Part shown: piece after piece, positions 1 through 9,640 of the stretch
Numbering within the stretch: position 1 is the first letter of the stretch
Layout: each line of letters begins with the position of its first letter
DNA from: JANELJ01 sp024511395
GTDB taxonomy: Bacteria > Pseudomonadota > Gammaproteobacteria > GRL18
Direction: 5' to 3'
Assembly: GCA_963681975.1 (NCBI GenBank)
Contig: OY820613.1
Coordinates: 1,426,001-1,490,000 of the forward strand
DNA length: 64,000 bases
Program-made: the position numbers and the translations under genes
The notes under the pieces: generated by a model
Seen by the model: only the letters and a program-made list of their open reading frames with translations
The model's database searches: none
Told to the model about the DNA's origin: nothing

Positions 1-98
1 TTGGTGGTATGCGTGCTAGTATTTACAATGCTATGCCTGAAGCCGGTGTTGATACTCTGGTTGAGTTTATGGCTGAGTTTGCTAAGGCTAACGGTTAA
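1..98 (+). CDS. serC: Phosphoserine aminotransferase, C-terminal end (partial)
   Basis: Reading from base 3 gives the last 31 residues (GGMRASIYNAMPEAGVDTLV...) before a TAA at 96-98. GG(M/L)RASIYNA is the conserved C-terminal segment of SerC, the PLP enzyme that makes phosphoserine from 3-phosphohydroxypyruvate. The rest lies outside the window. It is followed 15 bp later by serA, so the two consecutive serine-pathway enzymes are probably co-transcribed. Confidence 0.85.
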   Translation, partial: GGMRASIYNAMPEAGVDTLVEFMAEFAKANG

Positions 99-113
99 TA
101 AGGGGCGGAAAAA

Positions 114-1280
114 ATGAATAAAATTTTAACACTAAACAATATCTCTGTAGCAGGTCTTGAAAAATTCCCCAGAGATAACTACGAAATTGCCTCTGAAATT
201 CAGAACCCTGATGCGATTTTACTGCGTTCTTATAAGATGCATGATATGGACATTCCCGACAGCCTTAAAGCAGTTGGTCGTGCCGGCACCGGGGTTAATA
301 ATATACCCATTGATAAAATGAGTGCTAAAGGCATCCCGGTTTTTAATGCCCCCGGTGCCAATGCTAATGCCGTAAAAGAACTGGTTGTGGCCGGTATGTT
401 AATGTCTGCCCGTCATATTGGACCTGCCTGGGAATTTGCTAAAAACCTGGAAGGTACGGATGAAGAAATTGCCAAACAGGCTGAAGCCGGTAAAAAGAAT
501 TTTGCCGGTTTTGAATTACCCGGTAAAACTCTGGGTGTCGTAGGTCTGGGCGCTATTGGTCGTGCTGTAGCCAAAGTGGCTGAAGATCTGGGCATGAAGG
601 TCATTGGTTTTGACCCGGGTTTAACAGTTGAAGGTGCCTGGATGCTGTCATCCAGTGTTCAGCAGGCCAGCAGCTTTGATGCCATGCTGCCGGAAATCAA
701 TTTTCTGACCTTTCATGTGCCCTTGGTGGATGCTACCCGCAATATGCTTAATGCTGACCGCATTAAACAATTAAAAGCGGGTGCAACTGTACTTAATTTT
801 GCCCGTGACGGTATTATCGATGATATCGCTATGGCTGAAGCCCTAAAATCCGGACACTTATACGGTTATGTTAATGACTTTGCCAATAATGCACTCAAGG
901 ATGTACCCAATGTCGTCTGTCTGCCGCATCTGGGGGCTTCGACTCAGGATGCAGAAGATAATTGTGCCATTATTGTTTCACAGAATGTTAAGGATTACCT
1001 GGAAAACGGTAATATCAAGCTGTCCGTTAACTTCCCAGAAGTTAATATGCCCCGTTCCCAGTGCTGTTATCGGATCACCATTGCTAATTCAAATCAGCCC
1101 AATATGCTGGGACAGATATCTTCAACCCTGGCCGATGCCGGTTTGAATATTGCTGATATGGTTAATAAATCCAAAGATGATCTGGCTTATACCATTGTGG
1201 ACGTCGATAAGGAAGTCACTGACGATGTGGTGGAAAAACTACGTTCCATTGACGGTGTACTGGCTGTCAGAGTTTTATAA
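114..1280 (+). CDS. serA: D-3-phosphoglycerate dehydrogenase with C-terminal ACT domain
   Basis: Catalyses the NAD-dependent oxidation of 3-phosphoglycerate, the first step of serine synthesis. The 388-residue protein has an N-terminal substrate domain (about 1-95), a Rossmann NAD domain with GVVGLGAIG at 141-149, and the catalytic His region LPHLGAST near 271-278. An ACT domain from about residue 318 (YRITIANSNQPNMLGQ) probably senses serine. The segment NFARDGIIDD replaces the usual ARGGxVD, as in some short SerA forms. The ATG at 114 follows a purine-rich stretch (AAGGGGCGG). It lies between serC and pheA, in one transcriptional direction. Confidence 0.93.
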   Translation: MNKILTLNNISVAGLEKFPRDNYEIASEIQNPDAILLRSYKMHDMDIPDSLKAVGRAGTGVNNIPIDKMSAKGIPVFNAPGANANAVKELVVAGMLMSARHIGPAWEFAKNLEGTDEEIAKQAEAGKKNFAGFELPGKTLGVVGLGAIGRAVAKVAEDLGMKVIGFDPGLTVEGAWMLSSSVQQASSFDAMLPEINFLTFHVPLVDATRNMLNADRIKQLKAGATVLNFARDGIIDDIAMAEALKSGHLYGYVNDFANNALKDVPNVVCLPHLGASTQDAEDNCAIIVSQNVKDYLENGNIKLSVNFPEVNMPRSQCCYRITIANSNQPNMLGQISSTLADAGLNIADMVNKSKDDLAYTIVDVDKEVTDDVVEKLRSIDGVLAVRVL

Positions 1281-1337
1281 GGCCAATATAAAACTGATCG
1301 TTAAAAAAGCGCAGTATAAAATAGAGCAGGATATATC

Positions 1338-2456
1338 TTGAGTAAGGATCTCAAACAATTACGTAATGAAATAGACTCTCTGGATAAACAGATCCAGACG
1401 TTACTCAATCAGCGTGCCCAATGTGCCCAGGAAGTTGCCGAAGTTAAACTGTCTGAAGCACAGGCGGGTGAAGAGGTGCTATTTTACCGTCCGGAACGGG
1501 AAGCTGCTGTGTTACGTAATGTTATGGAACGCAATAAAGGGCCATTAAGTAATGAAGAAATGGCCCGCCTGTTTCGGGAGATAATGTCGGCCTGTCTGGC
1601 TCTGGAACAGCCCATGAAAATTGCGTTCCTTGGGCCGGAAGGCACTTTTACTCAGGCTGCAGCCCTAAAACATTTCGGTCATTCTGTTAAAACTATCCCT
1701 TTTTCAACAATCGATGAAGTGTTCCGAGAAGTGGATGCCGATGCCTGTAACTATGGCGTTGTCCCGGTAGAAAATTCTACTGAGGGTGTTATCAGCCATA
1801 CTCTGGATATGTTAATTGAATCACCGTTAAAAATCTGCGGTGAAGTCTCTTTACGTATTCATCACTATCTGATGAGCCAGCTTGATTCTATAGAAGGTAT
1901 TAAAAAAATATATTCCCACCAGCAGTCCCTGGCTCAATGCCGGGAATGGCTGGACAGCCGTTTACCCGGTATTGAACGTGTCCCGGTAAACAGTAATGCA
2001 GAAGCCGCACGTTTGGCTTCAATAGAGGAGGGGGCTGCGGCTATAGCCAGTAACGCAGCTGCAGAGATTTATCAACTGAACTTGCTGGCTGAAAAAATTG
2101 AAGATGAACCGGATAATACTACCCGTTTTATTATTCTCGGCAAACAGAATGTAGAGTCCACCCCGGCTTCTGAACAAAGCAAAGAGTCGCTGGAGCTGGA
2201 TAAAACATCGCTAATGGTCACATCGGCTAATAAACCCGGTGCCCTGCACAGTCTATTAAAACCAATTGCTGAAAACGGCCTGTCTATGACCCGCATTGAA
2301 TCCCGACCTTCTCGTCGAGGTTTATGGCAGTACTTGTTTTTTATTGATATAGACGGTCATATTTCACATCCGTCCGTGGCCAGTGCCCTGCAGGAAATTG
2401 AACAGCAGGCCAGTGTTATGAAAATCCTGGGTTCCTATCCCAAGGCGGTTTTATAA
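1338..2456 (+). CDS. pheA: Bifunctional chorismate mutase / prephenate dehydratase
   Basis: The P-protein converts chorismate to prephenate and then to phenylpyruvate for phenylalanine synthesis. Of 372 residues, about 1-90 form the helical chorismate mutase domain (LRNEIDSLDKQI), about 92-275 the prephenate dehydratase domain (KIAFLGPEGTFTQAA; ENSTEGVI), and about 295-365 the regulatory ACT domain (NKPGALHSLL; ESRPSRRGLWQYLFF). The start is a TTG at 1338 preceded by GAGCAGGA. The stop TAA shares its last base with the hisC ATG, so the two are translationally coupled. Confidence 0.96.
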   Translation: MSKDLKQLRNEIDSLDKQIQTLLNQRAQCAQEVAEVKLSEAQAGEEVLFYRPEREAAVLRNVMERNKGPLSNEEMARLFREIMSACLALEQPMKIAFLGPEGTFTQAAALKHFGHSVKTIPFSTIDEVFREVDADACNYGVVPVENSTEGVISHTLDMLIESPLKICGEVSLRIHHYLMSQLDSIEGIKKIYSHQQSLAQCREWLDSRLPGIERVPVNSNAEAARLASIEEGAAAIASNAAAEIYQLNLLAEKIEDEPDNTTRFIILGKQNVESTPASEQSKESLELDKTSLMVTSANKPGALHSLLKPIAENGLSMTRIESRPSRRGLWQYLFFIDIDGHISHPSVASALQEIEQQASVMKILGSYPKAVL

Positions 2457-3610
2457 TGACAGCAATCGATCCTTCCAGAATAATTCAGGCTGTCGCGGGT
2501 GTTGCCCGTTTAAGCCCGTATATTCCCGGCAAACCCGTTGAAACACTGGAACGTGAATACGGTGTACAGAATGCTGTTAAAGTCGCCTCCAATGAAAATC
2601 CCTTAGGCCCATCACCAGAAGTGATTACCCATCTTGCTAAAATGCTTGAGAGCCCTCTGGAACTGGCCCGGTATCCTGACGGCAATGGCTTTATCCTGAA
2701 AGATAAACTCATTGAGCACTTAAAGCCGACATTAACAAAGTTAACCGCCGAACAGATCACTCTGGGCAATGGTTCCAATGATGTACTGGATATTCTGGCA
2801 CGAACCTTTGCCGGTCCTGGTGATGAAGTCATTTTTTCACAATATGCTTTTGCTATTTATCCCATTGCTACCCAGGCGGTTGGCGCCACTGCCGTAGTTA
2901 CACCTGCTGTTAACTGGGGACACGATTTGACAGCAATGCTGGATGCTATTACCAATAAAACCCGGCTTATTTTTATTGCCAATCCAAATAACCCAACGGG
3001 TACCTGTTTATCAGGTGATGAACTGGTTAGCTTTATAAAGCAGGTACCGGATCATATTGTAGTGGTCGTGGATGAGGCTTATGAAGAATACGCTGTTCAT
3101 AAAAACAGCGGTTTTTCTGAACAGTATTACTCCATGCTGTCAAAAGTGTTTGAGTTTCCCAATCTGGTGGTTACCCGCACTTTTTCCAAGGCCTATGGCC
3201 TGGCGAGTTTCCGGGTCGGCTATGCCATATCATCAGAGTATATAGCCGATTTATTAAACCGGGTACGACAGCCCTTTAATAATAACGCCTTTGCTCTGGA
3301 GTGTGCGACTATTGCCCTGGATGATCAAAATCATATTCAGCAGTCTGTTGAACTGAACTGGCAGGGTATGGCGCTTCTAACCCAGGGCTTTCAAAAACTG
3401 GGTCTGGATTATATTCCCTCTGCCGGTAATTTTGTCTGTGTTAAGAACGGCCCAAATTCCGCAGATATTTATGAACAGTTATTATATAAAGGGGTTATTG
3501 TCCGCCCGGTAGCTAATTACCAGATGCCTGAATACCTGAGAATCTCCATAGGCAATGCCAAAGAAAACAACCGGGTACTCGAAGCCTTATCGATGATATT
3601 AAATCAATAA
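2456..3610 (+). CDS. hisC: Histidinol-phosphate aminotransferase (aromatic-operon paralogue)
   Basis: A class I/II PLP aminotransferase of 384 residues. NPNNPTGT and the Schiff-base lysine region RTFSKAYGLASFRVGYA are intact. In gammaproteobacterial pheA-hisC-tyrA operons this paralogue is thought to act on phenylpyruvate and hydroxyphenylpyruvate as well as imidazole-acetol phosphate. Its 1-bp overlap with pheA and the tyrA gene 18 bp downstream support an aromatic role here. Substrate choice cannot be read from the sequence. Confidence 0.93.
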   Translation: MTAIDPSRIIQAVAGVARLSPYIPGKPVETLEREYGVQNAVKVASNENPLGPSPEVITHLAKMLESPLELARYPDGNGFILKDKLIEHLKPTLTKLTAEQITLGNGSNDVLDILARTFAGPGDEVIFSQYAFAIYPIATQAVGATAVVTPAVNWGHDLTAMLDAITNKTRLIFIANPNNPTGTCLSGDELVSFIKQVPDHIVVVVDEAYEEYAVHKNSGFSEQYYSMLSKVFEFPNLVVTRTFSKAYGLASFRVGYAISSEYIADLLNRVRQPFNNNAFALECATIALDDQNHIQQSVELNWQGMALLTQGFQKLGLDYIPSAGNFVCVKNGPNSADIYEQLLYKGVIVRPVANYQMPEYLRISIGNAKENNRVLEALSMILNQ

Positions 3611-3628
3611 TAAGGAATCCTGACTCCA

Positions 3629-4513
3629 ATGCCCAATCCCAGGTTTAAAATAAACAAACTAACCATTATCGGCGTTGGTTTAATCGGCGGTTCCTTTGCC
3701 CGTGCAGTACGTAAAGCCGGTCTGGTCAAACATATTACCGGCTGCGGCCGTCAAAAAGATAATCTGGAAAAGGCCGTACAACTGGGTGTAATCGATGATT
3801 ATTCACAGGACATAAAAACGGCGGTTAAAGATGCCGATGTGATTTTTATTGCCACACCCGTAGGTAGTTTTCAGACTGTTCTGGAACAGATAAAAGGGGC
3901 GGCTAAAGATGACGTTATTATTACCGACGGCGGCAGCACCAAGGTTTCCGTTATCAGATCCGTTGAATTTGTTTTTGGTCAAATACCGCCTAATTTTGTA
4001 CTGGGTCATCCCATTGCAGGTACTGAAAACAGCGGCGTAGAAGCTTCTTTTGACACCCTATTTAATGATCATCGTGTTATTCTGACGCCTTTACCAGAAA
4101 CCAGTAAAGATGCATTAAATACCGTAACCGAACTTTGGCAGGCAGCAGAGGCAGAAGTTATTTTAATGGAACCCCATCATCATGATATGGTGCTTGCAGC
4201 CACCAGTCACTTACCCCATCTGCTTGCTTTTTCTCTGGTCAATACCCTGACCACCCTGGATGAAAAACAGGAAATATTTGATAATGCCGCCGGCGGCTTC
4301 CGGGACTTTACCCGCATTGCTTCCAGCGATCCGGATATGTGGCAGGATATCTGTCTGGCCAATAAAGAGGCTTTACTGGAACACCTGGATCATTTTACCC
4401 ATGATTTAGCCAAATTACGCACAGCCCTTGAACAAAGTGATGCACAAACCTTAAAAGCAATGTTTACCCGTGCTAAACAAAGCCGGGATGATTTTACCAA
4501 TAAAACTGACTAG
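3629..4513 (+). CDS. tyrA: Prephenate dehydrogenase
   Basis: Oxidative decarboxylation of prephenate to 4-hydroxyphenylpyruvate, the tyrosine branch. The 294-residue protein begins with a Rossmann fold (IIGVGLIGGSFARAV) and contains the conserved GHPIAGTENSG segment and the helical dimerisation domain with LAATSHLPHLLAF. There is no ACT domain and no fused aroA, whereas in many gammaproteobacteria tyrA is fused to or abuts aroA. Here 5.6 kb of IS-rich DNA separates them. Stop is TAG. Confidence 0.94.
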   Translation: MPNPRFKINKLTIIGVGLIGGSFARAVRKAGLVKHITGCGRQKDNLEKAVQLGVIDDYSQDIKTAVKDADVIFIATPVGSFQTVLEQIKGAAKDDVIITDGGSTKVSVIRSVEFVFGQIPPNFVLGHPIAGTENSGVEASFDTLFNDHRVILTPLPETSKDALNTVTELWQAAEAEVILMEPHHHDMVLAATSHLPHLLAFSLVNTLTTLDEKQEIFDNAAGGFRDFTRIASSDPDMWQDICLANKEALLEHLDHFTHDLAKLRTALEQSDAQTLKAMFTRAKQSRDDFTNKTD

Positions 4514-4560
4514 AAAAGCGGACAGCCAATTATAGACAATTGCTCTGTAACCGAGAAGAT

Positions 4561-5151
4561 ATGAATATCAATAACATAGAGCAAAAAGTTATACCAATAA
4601 TCAGGCAAGCTGCTGTTTCCTGATGGTCAGTAGACTGGATAAAGCGTTGTGGAAAACCGTTTTGTTTTAAAAAAACATACTCTGTTTCCGCCAACATCTC
4701 AAACCTGCTTAATGCCTTATTTTACCCAGGCACAGGTCAGTTCCAAGGTGGACGGCTCCTTGGTAACCCAGGCCGATATAGCTGTTCAGTCTGAAATCCA
4801 GAAGCAGTTAAAAATTCATTATCCGGAATATGATTTTTTTGCCGAAGAATTATCCGACACCGAAAAAGACAATTTCTTTACTGCTGACCACCCTGGTTTC
4901 TGGATCCTCTGGACAGCACCTCCAGCTTTGCCAATGGACTGCTTTTTTTGCTATCTCTCTGGCTCTGAACATCAATGGGGAAACCCAGTTGGGTATTGTT
5001 TATGATCCGGTTCTGGACGAATGTTTTACAGCAATAAAAGGGCAGGGTGCAAAACTCAATGACCAGTCCTTGCGTATATCCAACCTACCTGACAATCTGC
5101 AGCAATGCATTGCAATAATTGATCACAAGCGCCTTGACACTACTCTAAGTA
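4561..5151 (+). pseudogene. Inositol monophosphatase family gene, frameshifted and cut by IS5
   Basis: An ATG at 4561 begins MNINNIEQKVIPIIRQAAVS and stops at TGA. A second frame, readable from about 4700, carries KVDGSLVTQADIAVQ and FFAEEL. A third frame carries FANGLLFFAISLAL, GIVYDPVLDECFTA and KGQGAKLN. These are successive blocks of the IMPase/SuhB/CysQ family: the metal-site region, the DPLDxT-type motif (reduced to LDSTSS) and the core strand. At least three lesions are visible, including a small deletion near 4905 and a slip in a T-run near 4947. IS5 copy 1 removes the C-terminal half at 5151. It probably once bridged tyrA and aroA. Confidence 0.8.
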
Positions 5152-5214
5152 GTCCACCCTGAATAAAACATATAGCATTGATTTATAAAGAAATATTGCT
5201 TGATTATGGGTGTT

Positions 5215-5261
5215 AAATTTGCAGGTTTTTGGTAAAATAAGCCTTATTACCTTGCAAATTT
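5215..5261 (+). promoter_or_regulatory. Nested hairpin just upstream of the IS5 transposase start
   Basis: AAATTTGCAGG (5215-5225) pairs with CCTTGCAAATTT (5250-5261), and inside it GGTAAAATAAG pairs imperfectly with CTTATTACC. The TAAAAT in the loop side resembles a -10 box, and the hairpin ends 11 bp before the ATG. The same arrangement is present in all nine IS5 copies, with small changes in copies 2 and 6. I infer a role in limiting transposase expression, for example by shielding against read-through transcription. Confidence 0.5.
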
Positions 5262-5271
5262 CCATACCAAA

Positions 5272-6615
5272 ATGAAGCCAAAGAAACAGCCAAAAATACC
5301 TCAGGAAGACCTGTTCAGGATGCGTCTTGAAAACATGCTGGACTTAAATCATGAGTTGATTAAGTTATCAAAACACATAAACTGGGAAAGTCTTGATAAA
5401 GAATGGGGAGCCCTGTTTATATCCACTAAAGGCGCTCCTGCTATACGCACTCGCCTGATTGCAGGATTGCATTACCTGAAACATCTGCATGATTTATCGG
5501 ATGAACAGGTCGTAAAAAGCTGGACAGAAAATCCGTACTGGCAATGTTTTTGTGGAGAAGAATACTTTCAGCATAAGATGCCTATACACCCTACGACCAT
5601 GACCAAATGGCGTAACCGGCTGGGTAAGTCAGGCAGTGAAAAATTACTGATTGAAACCATTAAGGCCGGACTAAAGAGTAAAACCATAAAGCCCGGCAGT
5701 TTAAAGAAAGTCACGGTAGATACTACCGTACAGGAAAAGAACATCGCTTTTCCAACCGATTCAAAGCTCCTGAACAAAGCCAGAGAAAACCTGGTTAAAC
5801 TGTCCAAAGAGCACGGTATTAAACTGCGCCAGAATTATAATCGGATTGGACCTCAATATGTATTAATGGCCAGTCGTTATGCTCATGCAAAACAGTTTAA
5901 ACGCATGAAGAAAATGAATAATAAACTGAAATCCCGTTTAGGTCGCGTTAAAAGGGATATTGAACGACAACTGCCCAATTATTCTGTTGATATTCAGTCA
6001 CTGTTTGAAGTGGTTCTGGAACAGGCACAGAAACTGATAGAGCAGGAGCAGCACAGTAAGAACAAGCTTTACAGTTTACACGCCCCGGAAGTCGAGTGTG
6101 TCAGTAAAGGCAAAGCTCATAAGCCTTATGAATTTGGGGTTAAAGCCAGTATCGCTGTGACCAACAAGGAAGGCTTTGTTATTGGGGCTCAAAGTTGTCC
6201 AGGAAATCCTTATGATGGACATACCTTGTTACCACAACTGGAGCAGATAAAACAGTTTACAGCAGTACAACCGGAACAGTGCTTTGTTGACCGGGGTTAT
6301 CGTGGACATGAAGTAAAAGACACGAAAGTTTTTATCTCAGGTCAGAAACGAGGCGTTACCCGAAGTATTAAAAAGGCATTAAAACGGCGCAGTGCGATTG
6401 AGCCTGAAATTGGTCATATGAAAAACGATGGCCGTTTAGACCGCTGCTACCTCAAAGGTGCAGTCGGTGATGCCATTAATGTGGTTATGGTAGCCGCTGG
6501 TCATAACTTAAGAAAGATCCTCAATAAGCTCCGGCTTTTGTGGCTCAAAATTATTTCCGGTTTGATGGGGTGTTTTATCAAACCGGAGCAATCTGCTGCT
6601 TTAAACCTGGCTTGA
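5272..6615 (+). CDS. IS5-family transposase (copy 1, intact, 447 aa)
   Basis: DDE transposase. The N-terminal DUF772-type segment contains RLIAGLHYLKHLHDLSDEQV and ENPYWQ(C/Y)FCGEEYFQ. The likely catalytic triad is Asp in VTVDTTVQ, Asp in CFVDRGYRGHE and Glu in RRSAIEPEIGHMK. The protein appears identical to that of copy 9 and differs from the other copies by the subgroup markers HINWESLDKEW and ALFIS. The ATG at 5272 is 120 bp inside the element. The reading frame is full length, so this copy could be active. Confidence 0.95.
   Translation: MKPKKQPKIPQEDLFRMRLENMLDLNHELIKLSKHINWESLDKEWGALFISTKGAPAIRTRLIAGLHYLKHLHDLSDEQVVKSWTENPYWQCFCGEEYFQHKMPIHPTTMTKWRNRLGKSGSEKLLIETIKAGLKSKTIKPGSLKKVTVDTTVQEKNIAFPTDSKLLNKARENLVKLSKEHGIKLRQNYNRIGPQYVLMASRYAHAKQFKRMKKMNNKLKSRLGRVKRDIERQLPNYSVDIQSLFEVVLEQAQKLIEQEQHSKNKLYSLHAPEVECVSKGKAHKPYEFGVKASIAVTNKEGFVIGAQSCPGNPYDGHTLLPQLEQIKQFTAVQPEQCFVDRGYRGHEVKDTKVFISGQKRGVTRSIKKALKRRSAIEPEIGHMKNDGRLDRCYLKGAVGDAINVVMVAAGHNLRKILNKLRLLWLKIISGLMGCFIKPEQSAALNLA
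6556..6587 (+). other. Stem-loop at the 3' end of the IS5 transposase frame
   Basis: TCCGGTTTGAT (6556-6566) is an 11-bp perfect inverted repeat of ATCAAACCGGA (6577-6587), inside codons for SGLMG.FIKPE. The same stem occurs in every copy. In copy 5 (28447-28478) one C-G pair has become T-A through two synonymous third-position changes, which keeps the stem intact. That covariation suggests the structure itself matters, in RNA or as a transposition-end hairpin. Confidence 0.55.
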
Positions 6616-6656
6616 GGTCAGGCTTAAAACGGTATTATTCAGGTTGAACTATTCTA

Positions 6657-8123
6657 GCACACCCTGAATAAAATATATAGTATTGATTTATAAAGAAATA
6701 TTGCTTGATTATGGGTGTTAAATTTGCAGGTTTTTGGTAAAATAAGCCTTATTACCTTGCATTTCCAGACCAAAATGAAGCCAAACAAAGAAACAGCCAA
6801 AAATACCTCAGGAAGACCTGTTCAGGATGCGCCTTGAAAACATGCTGGACATAAACCATAAGTTGATTAAGTTATCAAAACACATAGACCGGGAAAGTCC
6901 TGATAAAGAATGGGGTGCTCTGTTTGTATCCACTAAAGGTGCTCCTGCCATTCGTACTCGATTGATTGCAGGATTGCATTACCTGAAACACCTGCATGAT
7001 TTATCAGATGAACAGGTAGTAAAAGGCTGGACAGAAAATCCGTACTGGCAGTATTTCTGTGGTGAAGAATACTTTCAGCATAAAATGCCCATACACCCTG
7101 TGACCATGACCAAATGGCGTAACCGGCCGGGTAAATCAGGCAGTGAAAAATTACTGATTGAAACCATTAAAGCCGGACTAAAGAGTAAAACCATAAAGCC
7201 CGGCAGTTTAAAGAAAGTCACGGTAGATACTACCGTACAGGAAAAGAACATCGCTTTTCCAACCGATTCAAAGCTCCTGAACAAAGCCAGAGAAAACCTG
7301 GTTAAACTGTCCAAAGAGCACGGTATTAAACTGCGCCAGAACTATAATCGGGTTGGGCCGCAATATGTACTAATGGCCAGTCGTTATGCACATGCAAAAC
7401 AGTTTAAACGCATGAAGAAAATGAACAATAAACTGAAATCCCGTTTAGGTCGTGTTAAACGGGATATTGAACGACAACTGCCCAACTATTCTGTTGATAT
7501 TCAGTCTCTGTTTGAAGTAGCTCTAAAACAGGCTCAGAAACTGATTGAGCAGGAGCAGCACAGTAAGAACAAGCTTTACAGTTTACATGCACCGGAAGTC
7601 GAGTGTATCAGTAAAGGCAAAGCTCATAAGCCTTATGAATTTGGAGTTAAAGCCAGTATCGCGGTAACCAACAAGGAAGGCTTTGTTATTGGTGCTCAAA
7701 GTTGTCCGGGCAATCCTTATGATGGACATACCTTGCTGCCACAACTGGAACAGTGCTTTGTTGACCGGGGTTACCGTGGACATGAAGTAAAAGACACTAA
7801 AGTTTTTATCTCAGGTCAGAAGCGAGGCGTTACCCGAAGTATTAAAAAGGCATTAAAACGGCGCAGTGCGATTGAGCCTGAAATCGGTCATATGAAAAAC
7901 GATGGCCGTTTAGATCGCTGCTACCTCAAAGGCACAGTCGGTGATGCCATTAATGTGGTTATGGTAGCCGCTGGACATAACTTAAGAAAGATCCTCAATA
8001 AGCTCCGGCTTTTGTGGCTCAAAATTATTTCCGGTTTGATGGGGTCTTTTATCAAACCGGGGCAATCAGCTGCTTTAAACCTGGCTTGAAGTCAGGCTTA
8101 AAACGATATTATTCAGGTTGAAC
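6657..8123 (+). mobile_element. IS5-family element, copy 2 (defective)
   Basis: The left end is degraded to GCACACCCTGAATAA; the right end TTATTCAGGTTGAAC is normal. Length is 1467 bp. Relative to the consensus it lacks 2 bp in the leader, has 4 extra bp (ACAA) just after the transposase ATG, and lacks 33 bp internally. Only 7 bp (TATTCTA) separate it from copy 1, so the two are in direct tandem. Flanking hexamers ATTCTA and TAACTA do not match. Confidence 0.9.
6775..8089 (+). pseudogene. IS5-family transposase (copy 2, frameshifted at N-terminus)
   Basis: The original ATG is at 6775 but a 4-bp insertion (ACAA) after codon 3 shifts the frame. An ORF resumes at an internal ATG (6827, MRLENMLDINH) and continues for 420 aa. 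It also lacks 11 residues (IKQFTAVQPEQ) just before the second catalytic Asp. That deletion lies between two GGAACAG repeats. The DDE residues themselves are present, but loss of the N-terminus and of the segment next to the active site makes activity unlikely. Confidence 0.85.
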
Positions 8124-8220
8124 TAACTAAAGTTTAGAGCGACAGCTCACCCTTGAGAGTCCTGTTTCGCTCATACGTTCTTTAACAATTTGTTTGTAAC
8201 CAGCTGTTTTAAAATTGTTT

Positions 8221-9515
8221 TTATAACAAATATTCAAATCGCCTTAAAATATCCGTATCCGGCGGGTGGAATTTTTGGGACTTACCATCCCACCAGTCCC
8301 TGACCCTAACCTGCGAAAAATACCTTATCAATCCCATTCGTATTCTTCCGGCAGTAATGGGTGTATTCTTTCGCCAGGGCGTATTATCAATTAAGCGCAA
8401 TACCGGGTCCGGACATTTAATAGCCCGCAATTGAGGTATAATATACCCCGGAGCAATAATGTGTACCCATCGATGTAACACCTTCCAGGTTTTCTGCCAG
8501 GTCTGTTTCATGCCCCAGTCATTTTTTAACTGATTGAACAAGGGCTCAATCGACCAGCGCTTTTCATAAGCGACAATAATATCCAGACCACTTAACTGCA
8601 TATCTGTTGACAGTAATAGACGTGGTCTTTTTTTCCCTTTAGAGTCCTCAAACTCACACCAGACAAAGCATACCGACTGGCCATTCAGAAAGCGGGCTTT
8701 AGCCACCGCTGTTCGGTAATTAACCTGCTGTTCACGTCCATACAGGTATACGGTTTCCTTATTTAAAGGCAGCCGTTTAATTTCTTCTTTTGTATAACGT
8801 GTCCCATATTTTCCGGGTCGTCCCCGGCCTTTACCTTACCGGGGTCGTTTATATAATACGGTATCGATTCGTACCTGACCTATAACCGTCATATTATAAG
8901 CCTGTACCGGTTCAATAAAAGAACGGCGCATATACCAACTGTCCACCAATACAGTAACCGCTTTATCTTTTAGCGGTTCCATCAATGCCCGGATAAGACT
9001 TCGGGCAATCACCAGTTTACCACTGTTACCGGCCTGTGGTGTTAAACGTAATAACAATAGCAGAGCCATATTACAGCCAGAACGCTTAACAATCGCAGCC
9101 AGTGCTACCCGGCATTGCCCTCTGACATACCGGGACAGATTGGTTTTATTACCATGCTGGTGGTGTATCTGACTCATGGATACCTTTTTGGAATGACGCA
9201 GCACGATAGAGTCATCTATGGCCAGATAAACCGGATTATCCCCAAACAGTTTTAGAAACAGGGCCGTCCACTGTATCATCAGTTTAAGATAAGACCACTG
9301 ACCGGTTTCAAGCCATTTATAATAACCGGGTCATTGCCTGGCCATGCCCACTATCCAGATAGCACTGGTTACAAACCCTGATTGAGTTAATAAACTGCCC
9401 ATTAGTAACTCAATAAAGGTTTTTGCGCTCCTATCCTAAGGGGTAACGCTCGGGTTAAAAATGTTATGTAATAAAACAGTTCACCGGGGATATTGCCGTA
9501 TCCTTTGGTGTGCAT
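8221..9515 (-). pseudogene. IS4-type transposase (copy A, multiple lesions)
   Basis: Reconstructed from the minus strand starting at ATG 9515 (MHTKGYGNIPGELFYYITFL). Lesions: a 5-bp insertion near 9430 shifts the frame after TRALPLR; a TGG codon became TGA near 9330; and a CAA became TAA at about 8840 after YKRP. Open segments run 9402-9515, 8836-9279 and 8221-8706. Recognisable motifs are LAIDDSIVLR (first Asp), VTVLVDSWYMRRSFI (second Asp) and YEKRWSIEPLFNQLK, the Y-R-E-K signature of the IS4 superfamily. Confidence 0.8.
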
Positions 9516-9640
9516 TGCGGCCTCCAGAAGTTTGTTTTTTCTTACTGAAGGCTGTAATGCTGCCGAATTTTTGTCAACTGTTTTTTGCTTTTTTTTACAT
9601 TTTTTTCCTGTTTTTACTGAATTATTTTGTTTACCTCGGA

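Larger units (their letters stand above)
5152..6649 (+). mobile_element. IS5-family element, copy 1 (full length, 1498 bp)
   Basis: Ends are GTCCACCCTGAATAA on the left and TTATTCAGGTTGAAC on the right, a 15-bp imperfect inverted repeat. It has the same length as copies 4, 5, 7, 8 and 9. The flanking hexamers TAAGTA (left) and TATTCT (right) do not match, unlike the exact 6-bp duplications at copies 5, 7, 8 and 9, so this junction has probably been rearranged. It is nearly identical to copy 9 at the nucleotide level. Copy 2 begins only 7 bp after its right end. Confidence 0.93.

Noticed and set aside
5568..5807. Antisense frame of 79 aa (MDSLTRFSLALFRSFESV...) recurring in most IS5 copies
   Set aside because: It is the complement of the transposase coding strand and is conserved only because the transposase is. 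No ribosome binding site or family match is evident. The same applies to the 77-aa antisense frame and the 67-aa leader frame.
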